Source: Acridotheres tristis
Lineage: Eukaryota > Chordata > Aves > Passeriformes > Sturnidae
Length of the DNA: 64,000 bases
NCBI GenBank assembly: GCA_037013685.1
Contig: CM072896.1
Location: forward strand, 9,179,444 to 9,243,443
Reading direction: 5' to 3'
The translations under genes and the position numbers were made by a program. Within the stretch, counting starts at the first letter, position 1, and each line of letters opens with the position of its first letter. The notes beneath the pieces were generated by a model that was not told the origin of the DNA, did no database searches, and saw nothing but the letters and a program-made list of their open reading frames with translations. This document shows, in pieces, positions 1-13,206 of this stretch.

Positions 1-2129
1 TCCAAGTACAGGCAGGTTAAACTTTCAGTCACTGTTGTCTATATTGTACCCAAATATTTGTATATGCATGTGTCTCACACATTTGCATGTACTTGTGGTA
101 TTTGCAGGCTGAATGACTACAGCCTTTTCCAGAAACTATGGAAAATAATGATGAAAAACTCTATTGTTTCTCCATCAACTACCATGGAATCTTTACAAAG
201 AAGCTGTCACAAAATTGTTCCCAGATCAATTATTTTATGGTTTGCAGAATAATTCAGACTATAATGTCTGTTGTCTGACCCTGTGGCAAAAGGAATTTGC
301 TACACTTTCTAGACAACCAGGGACAGCCTCATCACTCCTTTTTATTAAACATGTTGACTTTTTACTTTTTGATAGTGATCTGGTGTATACAAACAAAAGC
401 AGTAACTGATAGTAACTTTGATACTCTTTTTGATCATGGTGAAATCAAAATATTAAATGTATCCCATCATAATATCTGCCATGACATTAGATTGGTTTGA
501 TTATGTCTGACTTTACCGCAGAAGGGGCAGAAGAAATTTGGTCATGAGCTTGAAGGACCTTTTCCTCCTGAAGCACAAACAGCAGCAGTAACACCCACAC
601 TGATTCTGTGCACTTTTCCTATAAGTGCTCTGACCTCCATCTTTGTGGAAGTGTGAGAATCTTCCCTTAGGTTGCAGTGACACACACTGGCCCTGTCCCT
701 GTGCCCTCAGCAGCATGGCAACACTTGGGTGTTCGTTTCATTCACCCCAGCCTACTTTGGCTCTGCCTGAATGAACCCTCTCCAGCCTGAAGGAGTCCTT
801 CTCCTTAACTTGACTTCAGCTTTGTTGCTGTGTTTCCACACTTTGTGTCCCTTCTTGTGCTTTTATATTCCGTTTTTCACTCTTCTGGCTGCCTCTCATA
901 TGCACCCACTGAACGCCTTCCACCTAATGCATTTCTCCTCCGTGACAGATTTCTAGAAAGTGGTTTTTTTAAATGTGGGCTGTCTTTTCTTCAGAATTTT
1001 CAAACTCTGATAGGAGCAGCAAATAAATGGAGCTGTGCCCCATGCATCACACATTGGAAGTGAGAAGTGTTCTGAAAAGGGTAATTTAAAATAATATTTC
1101 AGTGTGGAAGGCATATATAATCTTGATCCTGAAGGGCTCTTTATTGAGAAAATGCAGGAGTGTAATTAATTGATTTGTTTTCAGTGCCCGATCTCACAGA
1201 AAATGGAAGTAATAAAACAGTATAATTGACTGATGTAACCAGCCTCAAGCAGTGTTTTTTGATATGATCACTGCATGTCTACAGATCTGCTGCAGTGCAA
1301 ATAAAAATTAAAATATATGTGAACTGCATTTTGAAAATTAATTTTTTATTAAAATTCTGCTTAGTAATATGGAGTACTACACTATATAAAGAAATACACA
1401 TGAAATATATAATTTAATTATCAACTTTATGTCTGCATAACATACACGTGCAGTGAAAAAGCAGGTTCTGTATACTTGCATGTACATACGAACATGTGCA
1501 CACAGATTCCAGTTAAAACTCAGAGTAGCATTTTCAAAATGAGCTGAAAGAAAATTTACCACTGATGTGAGAAAATACTTGCAGGAGACCCACCTTTTGA
1601 ACCCACTCATTTTGTTTAATATTTTCCTTCCAAGTGTCTTGGGAAAGAAGATATCCCTCTTGCTGCTGCCTTCTAAGCCCTTCCAGTGAGCTCAGCAATT
1701 TCTAAAGGTGGGCAGCCTGTAAGGAAAATTCTTCTCAGGAGAAAAGCAATTACAGTAACTGTAACTGGGCTTGCAGTCCAGCTGATCTCTCTCATAAATC
1801 TAGTTTTCTGTCAGCTAGACTGGTGGCTCTTCATTGTAAATTTGAACTTTTGGTACTCTCATTAAGCAGAGTTTGGATTAAAGGGATTTAGCACTTTTGC
1901 TGGTTTTACACAGAGCTGGTTTCCTTTTATTTCCTACCTTAGTGAATAATGTATTTAGCCTGAACTTTGAAATAGTGTCCTCTGTGGTAACCATGACATG
2001 TCCTTCCTTATAGCCAGATCTTATTCCCAGATCTTTTCAACCATGCCTACCAAAGGAAGAAATATCATTAATGAGCCCTATTCAGACCTAACAAATCTAA
2101 AGGGACTGACAGATGAGTTCTGGTGGGTT

Positions 2130-2660
2130 GACCTGTGGGCAGTTTCAGATGCTCTTGCTCTGGGCTGTGTGCTTGGCCTCCTGCTGCCATAGAGCCCAGC
2201 GCTGACACAGCTCAGTGCAGTGTTTTAGGGACATGTCTTGGAGGCACAGTGCTGCTGCAGCCGTGCCAGGGGCTGTGGCACAGGAGTGGGGAGGCAGGGC
2301 TGGCGAGCAGCATGCTGCAGTCAGAGTGCTGTGCAGTAAGCACCAGACTTGTGCCATGGCTCTTGCAAGGAGCTCCCTTGCAGCGAGGGCCACTTGTCAC
2401 TGTGGCCTGCAGTGCTGCTGCAGTGGGGATGTAGGCCTGGGGACAGGAAGGGCAGCATGGCAGAGCAGCACAAGGGTGTGCTGCCTCCTGAGCTCCAGCT
2501 CCAGGGCATCTTCCCAGGACATGGGCTCCTCAGCCAGATGCTCAATTTGAGCTGCAGTGGGTCACAGTGCCTGAGAGGCCTCAGAGCTTGCATACTGTGT
2601 GTTTTACAGCTCATTCTCCTCTTCCCACAGCCTGTACTGTGTTTTGAGCACAGCCTTTTT
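2130..2660. other. GC-rich islet with overlapping non-coding open frames
   Basis: This block is visibly richer in G and C than its surroundings and has recurring CTGCTGCAG / CTGCAG words. It leaves several frames of about 60-115 codons open on both strands. The predicted peptides are Cys/Ser/Leu-rich and of low information, with no family signature. Open frames on both strands at once point to base composition (few TA-containing stops) and not to selection. It may be an old repeat or a local GC patch in the intron. Confidence 0.5.
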
Positions 2661-2676
2661 CCCTGTGGGAAGCTGC

Positions 2677-2715
2677 AGCTTGGTTCACATTAGCTATATC
2701 GATATAATGTGAGCT
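2677..2715. repeat. imperfect hairpin around a TATATCGATATA palindrome
   Basis: The 12-bp perfect palindrome TATATCGATATA (2695-2706) is flanked by TCACAT on the left (2685-2690) and ATGTGA on the right (2707-2712), with an outer AGC/GCT pair. The left arm carries two four-base bulges. I see no known element here. Confidence 0.5.
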
Positions 2716-4770
2716 GGTATTGAGCCATGTGTAGAGCAATGTGTATTTCTTCACATACCTTAATCTGATTCTTGATCTCAGAGCTGTCTTACCCATAATT
2801 GTTTGTATGCTGCACTGTATCCCTTGCAGCCTGTGAGGCTCGAGAGAGCTTAACTTGAATCTGTGCACATCAGGAGAAAGGCTGGCACAGATGAAGGGAA
2901 AAGCCAAAGCCAGAAAAGTCAGAAATTACAGGTATTGTTGTCAGTAGAGTGAGGTGGAGTTGGCTTTCAACTACCATAGCTGACTCCAGAGAAGTGTGTG
3001 CCCTGTGTGTCCAGGTGGCACGGGGATGCATACGGTGCCTTCAGCAGCGTTGGAGCCATGCAACTCCTAATGGAACCCCTGGCATGTCTTTTCCTTTGCT
3101 CGGCCCTTCCCCTCACAGCCTCCTTGCTGCCCCAGGGATCAGAAGGGTGGAGCACTGGCCTGACTGTGTTGGGACTCTGCCCAAGAGTTTGTTTCCACTG
3201 ACCTGCATTCAAGCAGGTAGGACATGGCAAAGATTTTGGTCTGTTCTCTAGGATTTAATAACTTAGAGATTTTCAAAGGCTTTGCATTTTAGGGTGTTAG
3301 TGGTGGGAGTAGTTTTTCAGTGCTTCGGGATTTGATTTTCTCTGCTTTTGCTGAGATTTCAGTTTGCCCCTCTCTGCAGCAAGTCAGTTTTCAGATTGCA
3401 GCTTCCAGAGCTGGTTTACTTCCCTGCATCACCTCCTTCAGCCCTTCATCTTTCCAGGTCTGTTTCCTTGTCCCTCAGATAAGCCAGGGCAAGGGGAAAG
3501 GAGGGAATGAACATAGCAGTTCTTATAGCTGTTATAATAGCTTTCTGTGCAGAGCAATGAACACAATTTTTGGAGGGATTTATAAACAAGTTTTGAAGCC
3601 ACAGAGGGAATACATTCTTAACCCTCAAGGCACATATGCATAGTCATTAATGTTAATGGAAGCTGCAAGCATTGAACAGAAAATAGACCAGGCAGTGGTA
3701 AAAGACACGAAGCTTTGTTACCCACTTGAGAATCACACAGTGCCCAGGATTTGGCAGTTGGTACTTTAGCTGTGTTCTGCTAGTCTATCCTGTGTACTTA
3801 GTGACTTTTTTTTTAATTCTTCTTAATTTAACAAAGCTGCTTTATATATTCCTCCTCACTCTTTTCACGATAGGATGTTGCTCATTTGCAGAGACTCTGC
3901 ACCTAGGTTAAAAAAGCCCAAAATTAAATGTGCAGCTCCCCTGCAGTACAGTTATTGCTCTGTTCTCAAGGGTGATGGAAGCTATGATGTTCTTGATAAT
4001 GGAAAAACCTTAATAATGCGAGTTCAGGGAGTGTTTTGCTGATTTACCAGATTAACTGCAAATGCAGCCAGTCCAGGAGGAGCTGCCTACCCTCAGCTGA
4101 GGCCAGCAAGCTCTGCTAAACATTTGGGACTCCTGCTGTGCGCATGTGGGCTTTTCTGCACACTCAGTACAGAGCCCTGGTGCTCCAGGGGTCAGGAGAA
4201 TTTATAAGCCTGGTCACAACCCCAGGTCCAAACTGCTGAATTCACATCATTCTGCCCTGGAATTAGCTGAACTGTCTCAGACCTAAGAGCAGTGTTGGGC
4301 ATAAAGCAGACAGACTGTATGGGAGAGTTTCTCAGGCTGCTGTCCTCTGACTGTACAGGTCACTGTAGCTCCTGGACATGACAGCAAGGCAAGGAAATGT
4401 GAGCCACTTATTCATGCAGTTACCTGGGATCTAGGACAGAATATTAGCACAGGTTTCACATCATATGGAAGCCACTAGGCTGCTTTTAGAGTCAACCCAC
4501 TCCTGGAAGTACTTCAGACGTGCTCTTTGAGGTGTCTAAATCAATAATGGCTGCCAGGAAGACCAGAATGAAGAGGAAGTCTCTGAAGAAAGCTGAAGTG
4601 TGGGTGGTCTTGTTCACTGCATGGTTAATTTGCAGCCCCGATAGACAGACCCTATGTAACTGTAAGGTTATAGTATCAATAAACCTATTCATTGTCAGCA
4701 GGTGACTGTAAGTCATATTTATGATTTTATTTCATTTTTTGTTTTGTTTATGCCTCAGGGGACCATAGTA

Positions 4771-4800
4771 CTGAAATATTATGAGCTGAAATACTATGAA
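4771..4800. repeat. short tandem duplication, period 15
   Basis: There are two adjacent 15-base units beginning CTGAAATA(T/C)TATGA, at 4771-4785 and 4786-4800, followed by a partial third unit. It is a small local duplication with no apparent function. Confidence 0.5.
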
Positions 4801-7800
4801 ATACTAGATTCTTGCATTATTTTGCTTCACTGAATGGCTCTGAAGTCAGGGCCAGGAGAGGGAGGGAGGAGAAATCCAGGTTAATTCTCTTGCCTTATTT
4901 TGACAGCACATCACAAATTGTTAAGTAAAATGAAATGCCTTTGAAACTGCAAAAATAACAATCTGAGAATACTCCTACTACACTTCTGTTTCACATACTG
5001 TCCTTGGCATGTTTTTCTGTTAAAGGCATTGTGGACAAATGAGTAACGGCTTGAGGGATCAGACTGAAATCTTAATGCCCCTGTTTACTCTTAGAGCTGG
5101 TCTGTGATAATAGATGTGTGTGGCAAAATTCATTTGGAATTAAAGAAAAAACCACGAAACAGCTGCACTTTTTATTATACAGCAAGTACATTGGATTTCC
5201 ACCTCTTTGTCTTACCTTATTTTTAACTGGTGCCCTAATTCTCTTCTCATCTTAACAACCAAATGAGACAAATCCTTATGAAGTGAAGCGTGACTGTGCT
5301 CTCAAAACATTTTGTGCCCCCTGCACTCACATTGGCTTTACTGGGAATGCACAGTGCTTACAGAATCATATCCCAAGAAATTCAGGTTTAGCTCCCGGTG
5401 AGATCCTGTCATGGCCAGCCTCTGTTTCATTGGTAGGTTCTTTCTAATGACTGTTTGAATATAGTAGTCTTGGTTGGTGCACTGGTTTGCTGCTTTCATC
5501 CCTTCCACTTGGCTTAATGCTGAATGACATCAGGCAACATATGCCTGACATGCTGCAACTGTGTTTGGCACTTCATGCTTTTCTGCCCGTCCCTGTGCAA
5601 ACACTGCTGTGCTGGGGTAATGTGCACAGCACTGACAGCCCCACAGAGCACAGCTTCCTCCTTGCAGTGCCATCAACTTGCCTGGCACAGCAGTGTACCA
5701 GCCTGGGCTTTTCACAGATGCAAGAGGGCAAAATATAAAACAGTGCACGAATAATTTGGGTACTGATTTTAGTGGCAGTAACTTTGAACCGCTGGCATGT
5801 CAAATGAGAAGTGCATGTCCCAAAGTCTGATGTGGTTTGGAGCTGGCTGCTAGTTCAGAGTGAGGAAAGGCTTAGAAATGGGCAGTAAAAAGCTGGAACG
5901 TAGTGCACTTGACATCAGCAAGAGCTTAATATCAATGTCCAGTACACTGGTATAATATTTGCCATGGTTCCCATAATTTCTCTGAGATAATCATGAATAA
6001 TACTCTACCTTCAAATTCACTGCACTCTTGCATATAAGGTTTGAAGAATTATAGTTCCCTTTATGCTTAGTGGCAAAATGAATACTACAAGTACAGGACT
6101 TTCTGAGCATAAACGTGCCTGGAAAAAACAGCAGTATTACCTTTGGGTTGTTTGCTCTAATGGTGCATTGTGGGATTAAGGAGATTGCTTGATTAAGGAG
6201 ATTCTCCCCTCCATGCATGACTGCAAATGGAGCTCTTTCCTATTTCCTCTTGGTAGAATACAAAAGGATGGACTGGCTATAAAACTTGCCTTAGAATCAC
6301 TGGGGTGATGCCAGAAGTCTCAGTTTCAATAGAGTTAGGATTTTGTTTATGATAATGGAAGTCCCTTAATATTTGAATTTTGGTGAATAGGATAGTAAGT
6401 AATCTTTTGATTAAAAGAAAAAAAATCCACAACCAAAAAAGCAAACATACCAAAGTGTGCCAAGAACAAACATGAAACTATAGGACTACTGTGGATGTAA
6501 AAGCTTGATAAGATGCCTAGCCTACTTATTTTCTTAATTGTGAGTATTTGCAAGCAAAGGCATGAAAATTCAAAATGTTCTATGATTCTGAATTTGTTAT
6601 TTTCTGTTAAAGGTGAAATAATTTTTACTGGTGGTGTGGCCAAATATCTGCCATGACTCATTGCCATATGATCCCAGTTCTGCAAATGCATGTTTGCATG
6701 TCAGTAAGGGTTATGCTAAATGGAGACTTTGTAAAATAATACTAAGCACCATCTCCCAGGGGTATAAGTGGAGGAACAGCCCCTGGCTCAGATGACCTTG
6801 AACATTTCACTTGTCCCTCAGTGTCACAGATTCCTGCTTTGTATCACACAGATAGTGACAAAAGCTTTGTTTAGTGAGATACTTTGCAATCAGTTTATGA
6901 TGAGAATATTTGTGCTCATATTGAAAACTTGAGCTGATGGGACACTGCTTTTGGGACCAGCACTATAGAAAGAGGCTTTTGAGTGGAGAAGGAATATGTG
7001 AAAAACACTGTCCTTGTTAATGTCAAATTCCACACAGCTGGCAGGGTTTAATTTGTGAACTTAGGGCAGTCACTGTGGAAACCAAGACTTCAAGCAGCCA
7101 CTCAGTGTAGGAACTCCTTAAGTTCTCTTTCTCAACCTCCTGTTGGTATCACTGATGCTCCAGAGTGTGAATAAGGATGGCAAAATCTGAGCTGCCATTA
7201 TGGTGCAGCTCTGAAATGCTGAATGTCATGGGTTTACAGAACAAGCAGTCCCAGGAAATGGTGTGTAACAACCCCCACAGAGCTCAGGCTGTTCTGAGCT
7301 GTGCTCTGCCATAGACTGTGCCTCGGTGGTGGGGAATGAATTCCTGCAAAGAGCTTTGCTTCTGAAAAACAGCAAAATAAAACAGGCTGTAAACACTAGG
7401 TTATAGCAATAACTTCTGCTTTTCCCTTCCGTTTTCTGCTCCAACTTTGCCTTTTCATCCTCCATCTTGCTTTTCGGGTGGAACAATGAGGTCAAGCCTG
7501 ACATTTGTAACAGGAGATGCTTCTCCTAAAGCTTGTTTGGAACTGCACAAAACATGGTCAAAATGGCACTGTCCACTGCAGTCATTCCAGGTGAATTCAT
7601 AGGGATTAGGCCCAGCTGCTTGACCCTCATAGATCAACACTATTACAGGCTCTACTAGTTTCACTACACTATCTGCAAATAAATGCAGGATGAAATGATA
7701 GATTCCAGGCACACAGAGAAGCTTTGAGTGTGAGGCAGCTGATAAAGTGTGGCCTGTCTGTAATTTTGTCAAGACTGTATTTAGAGTTGAGGAGAGAGGA

Positions 7801-10800
7801 GTCACCCCTATGGAGATGAAAGTAAAATTAATAGCTGGGAGGCATTTTTCCTAAAGCTGATTACAGTGAGTATTTCATACCACTCAGCCTCTGACCACAG
7901 TGCTGTTGCTGTTCCTTTTCCAGGCAGTGCTGCTGCCTGTGAGCTGCTCCAGCAGTGTTCTGTCCACTTCAGCTGTCATCATATTCACCAAAAAATGTTC
8001 AGTGACAACTTACAGGAACTGCTTTTGCAGGGTCACCCTGCGGCCTTTTGGTAAAGGAAAGAGTGCCCCTTTCACTGAACCCTTGTTCATTGTGGCTCAT
8101 TTATTTTCTGATGCTCCTGCTGTGGTGACTCATCTGACCCTGGCCATCAACCTTGTGCTTTGTTTTGAAATGTGAGCTCAGTGGTGGCAGAAAGACCTGC
8201 TGGATGTGTCTGTCAGTGGCAGCTTTGTACAACTGCCTCAAGAACTGTACAGAACCCACTGAACTTCTGAGGGAGAGGGGGTTGCTGAAATCTCTTGGTT
8301 CCTTGTCGCTGGTGCAGGCACCAAGGAAGCACAGGAGCCTCTGTGGGGCTGCCTTGCCTGTGGAATAGCTGGACACAGCACATCTAATGTTGAAGTCTCC
8401 ACGAGCCCAGTGTTCTGCACAGCACCACCTTGGTAGGCCTGCCAGTTTGATTTAATGGGCTGCAATTATTTTAGAAGCTTGGCAAACAGATTGTTAGTTA
8501 TATAAGCAAATAATGCATTTGACCTACTTATGTTAGCTCTAAATAGAAGATAGGCATTGCTGTGGATCTGAAAAATGAGAAGTCTCATATCTCTGGATAA
8601 ATTATTCATGTCTTTGCATATAGTAATTGCTAGAGTTCTGGTCTGGTTGGTTGTGAACCAAAACAACAAATCAAGTGAGCAAATACAGACTCTTTCTAGA
8701 TAAATAAAGTAGGTGAGTTAAACGTACTGTTTCATTTAGCATTTGCTCTCACTCTGGCTTGATTTCTTTCTTTACCATTTCTCCAGTAAATAATGTTGGA
8801 GTTCGCTATTTGGGTGCATGTCCTGGTTTTAGAAATCCCCCAGAGCCAAGAAGTCTTGCAAAGATTTGTTTCATTTAGTGTCTCTGTGAGCACTGGGTCA
8901 CAGAGCCTGTGTGCTGTACTTTCTCCAAGAAGTTCATGAAAGTTCAGGAAATGATTTCCCCCATTGTTGCCCTCAGCTGTCACAGCCAGTAATCAATAGC
9001 AGTGCTGTTTCTGTTTACAGGAACATCTTGTAAAGGATAATACCAGGAGATAATACCACAGAGGCCTTCAGTGCCTTTGGGCAGCAGCTAACAGGAATAA
9101 GCAACTTAGCCCTCAAAGACTCACTGCTATTGTGGTGTCCTTTACAACCTCTACCTACATCATGTGATGTAGTCGTCTAAGGCATGTCTTGGTGGGACTT
9201 ATGTCTTCACACACCACCAGAAGTTCCCCTTCCTGGACAGAGGAGAGATCTTTTCTTTCTACAGGCCAGCAGAATTGCTGCTGTGCTTGCAGCCATCCCA
9301 TGGCACAGCCTGTAAAAACTCAGAGCATCACCATCTTCTGATAGTCAGGGAATAGCTACAGGGTGGCTGCAGAGAGGGAGAAGGGGCAACTAGTGCAGGG
9401 TGACAGCTCCATGAGAACTGCACCACAACAAAAATGCTGGTTTGGGGAGGTGGAGAAGGCTGGTGTCACTGATTGTCCTCCTTGTGAAATGCAGTCAGTC
9501 TGTGGGGAGCTATAGGAACAGAGCAATAGCAGTTAATTCACAGTGAAGCAGCAAACTCTTCAGGTTTCATTTTCCCAATGTCAAGACTCCATAAATGGTA
9601 CTCTAAATTAGAAGGACTTTACTGATGTTTCTGCTCTGTGGCTGTTCTACTGTGCTCTGCTGTGAACGTGCTTAACCCCCCAGTACTCCAGCTCTGTACA
9701 GGTTCCTGCATGAGAGACACCAACAAACAAGCACATAGACTTAATTTGTCTGCATGCATGATTCAATAGTTCTGTTTGCATATTCTTCACTAATGATGCT
9801 TGTGATAGAGAAATTTCCATATCAATTGCCTTTCACTAGAATTCCTCCAGAGTATATAGAGTTACAGAAATTTTTATTGTCACTGTAACACTGGTTGCAA
9901 AACCTGTTTTGCTTATTGCAGACTTTAGAATGAACCAGAACTTCGAAAATACTGGTTGCATGTGTGGGCAGCGTGAGGATCTTTCCCCAGTAATCCTCCT
10001 ACCTCTCTGTCCTCAAAGCCTCTTCCATTGGAACTTCTATAACTTAAACTCATCTAATGCCAGAGATCTGGCCCCTTGTGTCTGGTCATATTAGTTCAAG
10101 GATATTTTTCTACATGGGTACCCATAGATGAATATAAAAGAAGTTACCCTGAGATTTTCATCTGCTTCCATTTGCACTCAGCACATCAGTTTTCCTGTAA
10201 AAGGAGGATGATTCAAATTGACAATTCTTTCCTTAATTATCCAAAGTCTTGCTTTTTCTGCCTTTCCAGGCCTGTGCAAACTGACAATAACTTTTTGCCT
10301 CAGTGAATAGTACAGAACAGCTTGATTGCAAATAATTTATAACTATTTCTCAAATACCCCTTTCTTTTTTTTTTCTTTACCTATTCAGTGTTATCTGGAA
10401 AAATTGGGGACGTCAATTGCTCATTCTTTAAAAAGACAAGGATGTGAAGTTCAAAATATTGGAGAGCACAAGGCTGAGCATTCAGGAAGAGACATTCCCT
10501 TTGTAATTTTTTTGTAAGTTTTTGGAGATCTTTGCACTGTAAAAAAGGATAATTGGCCAGGTGGAGGTACAGAGAAGTCAGGGCTGTGAAAGAGAAAACC
10601 TGGATGTCAGTCTGCTCTGGAATGTGGCAATTTGGGTAGGGACTCCCTGCACCATACTGATACTGCAAAGGTTTTGACTTATCCTGGCACCTCTGGGTCT
10701 GCTCTTGTTTTGATGCTGCAGAGCAAAGGGCTGGCAGCCCCTGCTGTGCTGGGAGGAGGCTCTGGCAGCAAGGCACTGGTGCCCTAGGCTGGCTTTTGTG

Positions 10801-13157
10801 AGCCCAGGGAATGTATGGCAACCTTGGCATATGCAGAGTGTAAGGGGCTGTGGTGCTGGGGCTGGGAGTTCAGGTTTGTGGCCCAGCCCTGAGCTGGACC
10901 TGGGAGCAGAACGTCTCCAACCAGCCTGCCAGCTGCAGTGGCTGTACTGCTGGAGCAATGCAGAACTGGATTTAACTGCAGGCCCTGATTCTGCTCTCTG
11001 TTGTACTGATACTTAATTCTGGACTATCACTCCCAGAGTCACAAGCTCTCCACCACTTTGAATTAGAGCAGAAATCAATCATTTTAAAAGCCAAAAGAAG
11101 TCATAGCCAAAATAAAGAGACCTGAACACTTTTGAGGAAGTATCCTTAATCATAGCCTTGAGACATACAAGTAGCACATCAGTATTATTTTATGACGCTG
11201 ACTTTTAGTCCTTTCATTTTCAGTATAGTTTTGTCCTCTTTAAATGCCCAAATAATTTCCAGTAAGAGCTATTAGATTCAGGAGGGGGAACAAATAGGTA
11301 CTGCTTGAAGCCATTGTGCTGAAACCACCTATTGATTGTTTGAATTAATCAGATGGTCCTTTTATTCCCCCCATGTGCTTCCCTTCTTTTAGAGCATCTT
11401 TTAGGAAAGGAGGAGGTGACCTGCAGGGAAGGGCCTTGTGTCCATGAGGACAATGCTATTTTGAGAGCCAGATTTTTTTCTTGAGAGAAATACATTCTCT
11501 GATGTTACTTCAAACTACTGATGATATTTCAATAATCACTTGCTAAGATGCATCTTTGTGTGTATATTTTATGGCTGTTCACAGTGTAGGAACATTTGCC
11601 TTCAAACACTTCTTGGAGAAGAAAAGATGCATGTTCAACACTGCATGTCTCCAATAACTACATTTAATTTTTTTCTACTGTTGATTTCCAATGACAGGGA
11701 GCCCTGTGCAAGTTTTGATATAAACAAATAAATTAAAATAAAACCCTGTGTAAAATACCTTAGAGCCTAATATGGCAGAAGAAAAATATTGGAAAGTGGC
11801 ATTAGGAGGTAAAATGATAGGTGAGGCCCCGTGGCCCATGAAAAGAGATGAATTAAACTCAGGTCTCCTGTGTGCCAGTCTTTTGCACAATTCATATGAC
11901 TGTGCCTTTTAAAAAACAGTTTCATAAGACTATTCAAAGTTCATCTACAGAGATAATGAAATCTAAACCCAATATAAGCACTGGTGCACAAATGCACTTT
12001 AGATCCTCTGCAAGTAACCCCACTGGCGTTAATGAAATGAACTGCTTGTTCATAGTCTTGAACTTGCACATATATCTATAGGCTTTGTACTACCCTAAAG
12101 CTGGATGTTCTCTTTAGAGTTATGGGATGCAAATCAGAATCTCTGCATCTGTGATTCAGTATCCAGCACATTCAGGATTTAATTAAAGAAATTCTATTTC
12201 CTTTCACTCCTGGAGGCTCTTTTTGATAGAGGTACACCCCAAAATATAGCAAGATTAATTCATTCTGCATGTAAAGTCACATTTTTAAGAATTTTTTTTT
12301 AAATTGTAGGTCCCAAATCATTCCTTCATTGAATCTATAGCCTCTTGTAGAAATTGAAAGGGAACAATTTTCCTGTTTGTGGTTTTATTCTCTTTGTTAC
12401 AGTGAACAGAACAATTCACTGGATTGGTCTGTAGAATGCAAAAGCTGGAAAATACCCAAAGGACAATATAAAATAGCAAAATTAATTTTAATTTTTAAAT
12501 GTTCTCATTCCTTATACAGTGAGCAAAATAAACAACAATCTAACAACATATTTTCATGTTTCAGTCTCTCCTTAAAGAATAAAAAGATACTTCAGAAGGA
12601 TAATAGCAGAAGCATTGTCTATTTCCAAAATTAACTATGGAAGAGAGATTATCTGGGCATGTCTGAAAGCTATATATAACCTTTCCACTACAAATATCTC
12701 ATTTCAAAAATGTCATATTCTTCTTATTCAGTAGAGCTTCCATGAGGGTATTTTAGGCACTGTGCTTCTTGCTTCAGGATGAGACCTGGAGTTACCAGAG
12801 CTGCATCTCTTGTTTCCCTTGAAGTTCGTTAGAGCCAGATGGTTGCTTGGAAGGAGTGTCCTACTAAACATGGAGAGTTCACTTTTGTTTGCAAGGATCC
12901 TTGTGCCTCTAGTTTATCAGCTGTGGTAGCTTGGGTGGTTCTGATGCAAACAAGGAGGTGCTGGCACAGCATTCAGAGCTCTGAGCTGGGGCAGCTCCTG
13001 TGGGGACAGAGGACATGGAGCAGGTGCTGAGCATCATCCCCTGAGCACCTCCCATGTGCTCAAACTCCTCACAGGCCTGGTGCTGCCTTGTGTTTGTGTG
13101 TCTGTAATAGAAGCACTCACAAGAGGTTTGTGGTGTACTCTGAGATGGATTCTTGAG

Positions 13158-13206
13158 GAAAGCATTGTTTCTTTCCCTGGTGGGGAAAGAAACAATTCTC
13201 GCTTTC
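13158..13206. repeat. near-perfect hairpin (20-bp stem with one bulge)
   Basis: A perfect 14-bp inverted repeat, ATTGTTTCTTTCCC at 13164-13177 and its reverse complement at 13183-13196, is separated by a five-base loop (TGGTG). The stem extends with GAAAGC (13158-13163) against GCTTTC (13201-13206) after a four-base bulge (13197-13200). It lies in intron. It could be a remnant of a small inverted-repeat transposon, a cruciform-forming site or a short precursor-like RNA hairpin. The stem is on the short side for a canonical pre-miRNA. Confidence 0.7.

Noticed and set aside
2135..2693. A cluster of five or more open frames on both strands as a possible gene
   Set aside because: Frames overlap on opposite strands, the peptides are low-information, there are no splice or family signals, and high local GC explains the lack of stops.
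2863..2880. A 17-base word (TCTGTGCACATCAGGAG) that recurs near 19678
   Set aside because: The similarity does not extend to either side, so I treat it as chance or a very old trace, not a repeat family.
6174..6203. Two copies of GATTAAGGAGATT 17 bases apart
   Set aside because: A tiny local duplication with only two copies; not a CRISPR-like or functional array.
10381..10830. 149-codon minus-strand frame
   Set aside because: No recognisable domain. Its N-terminal part lies in a GC-rich islet that is open in several frames; the rest is AT-rich with no family match or supporting splice structure.
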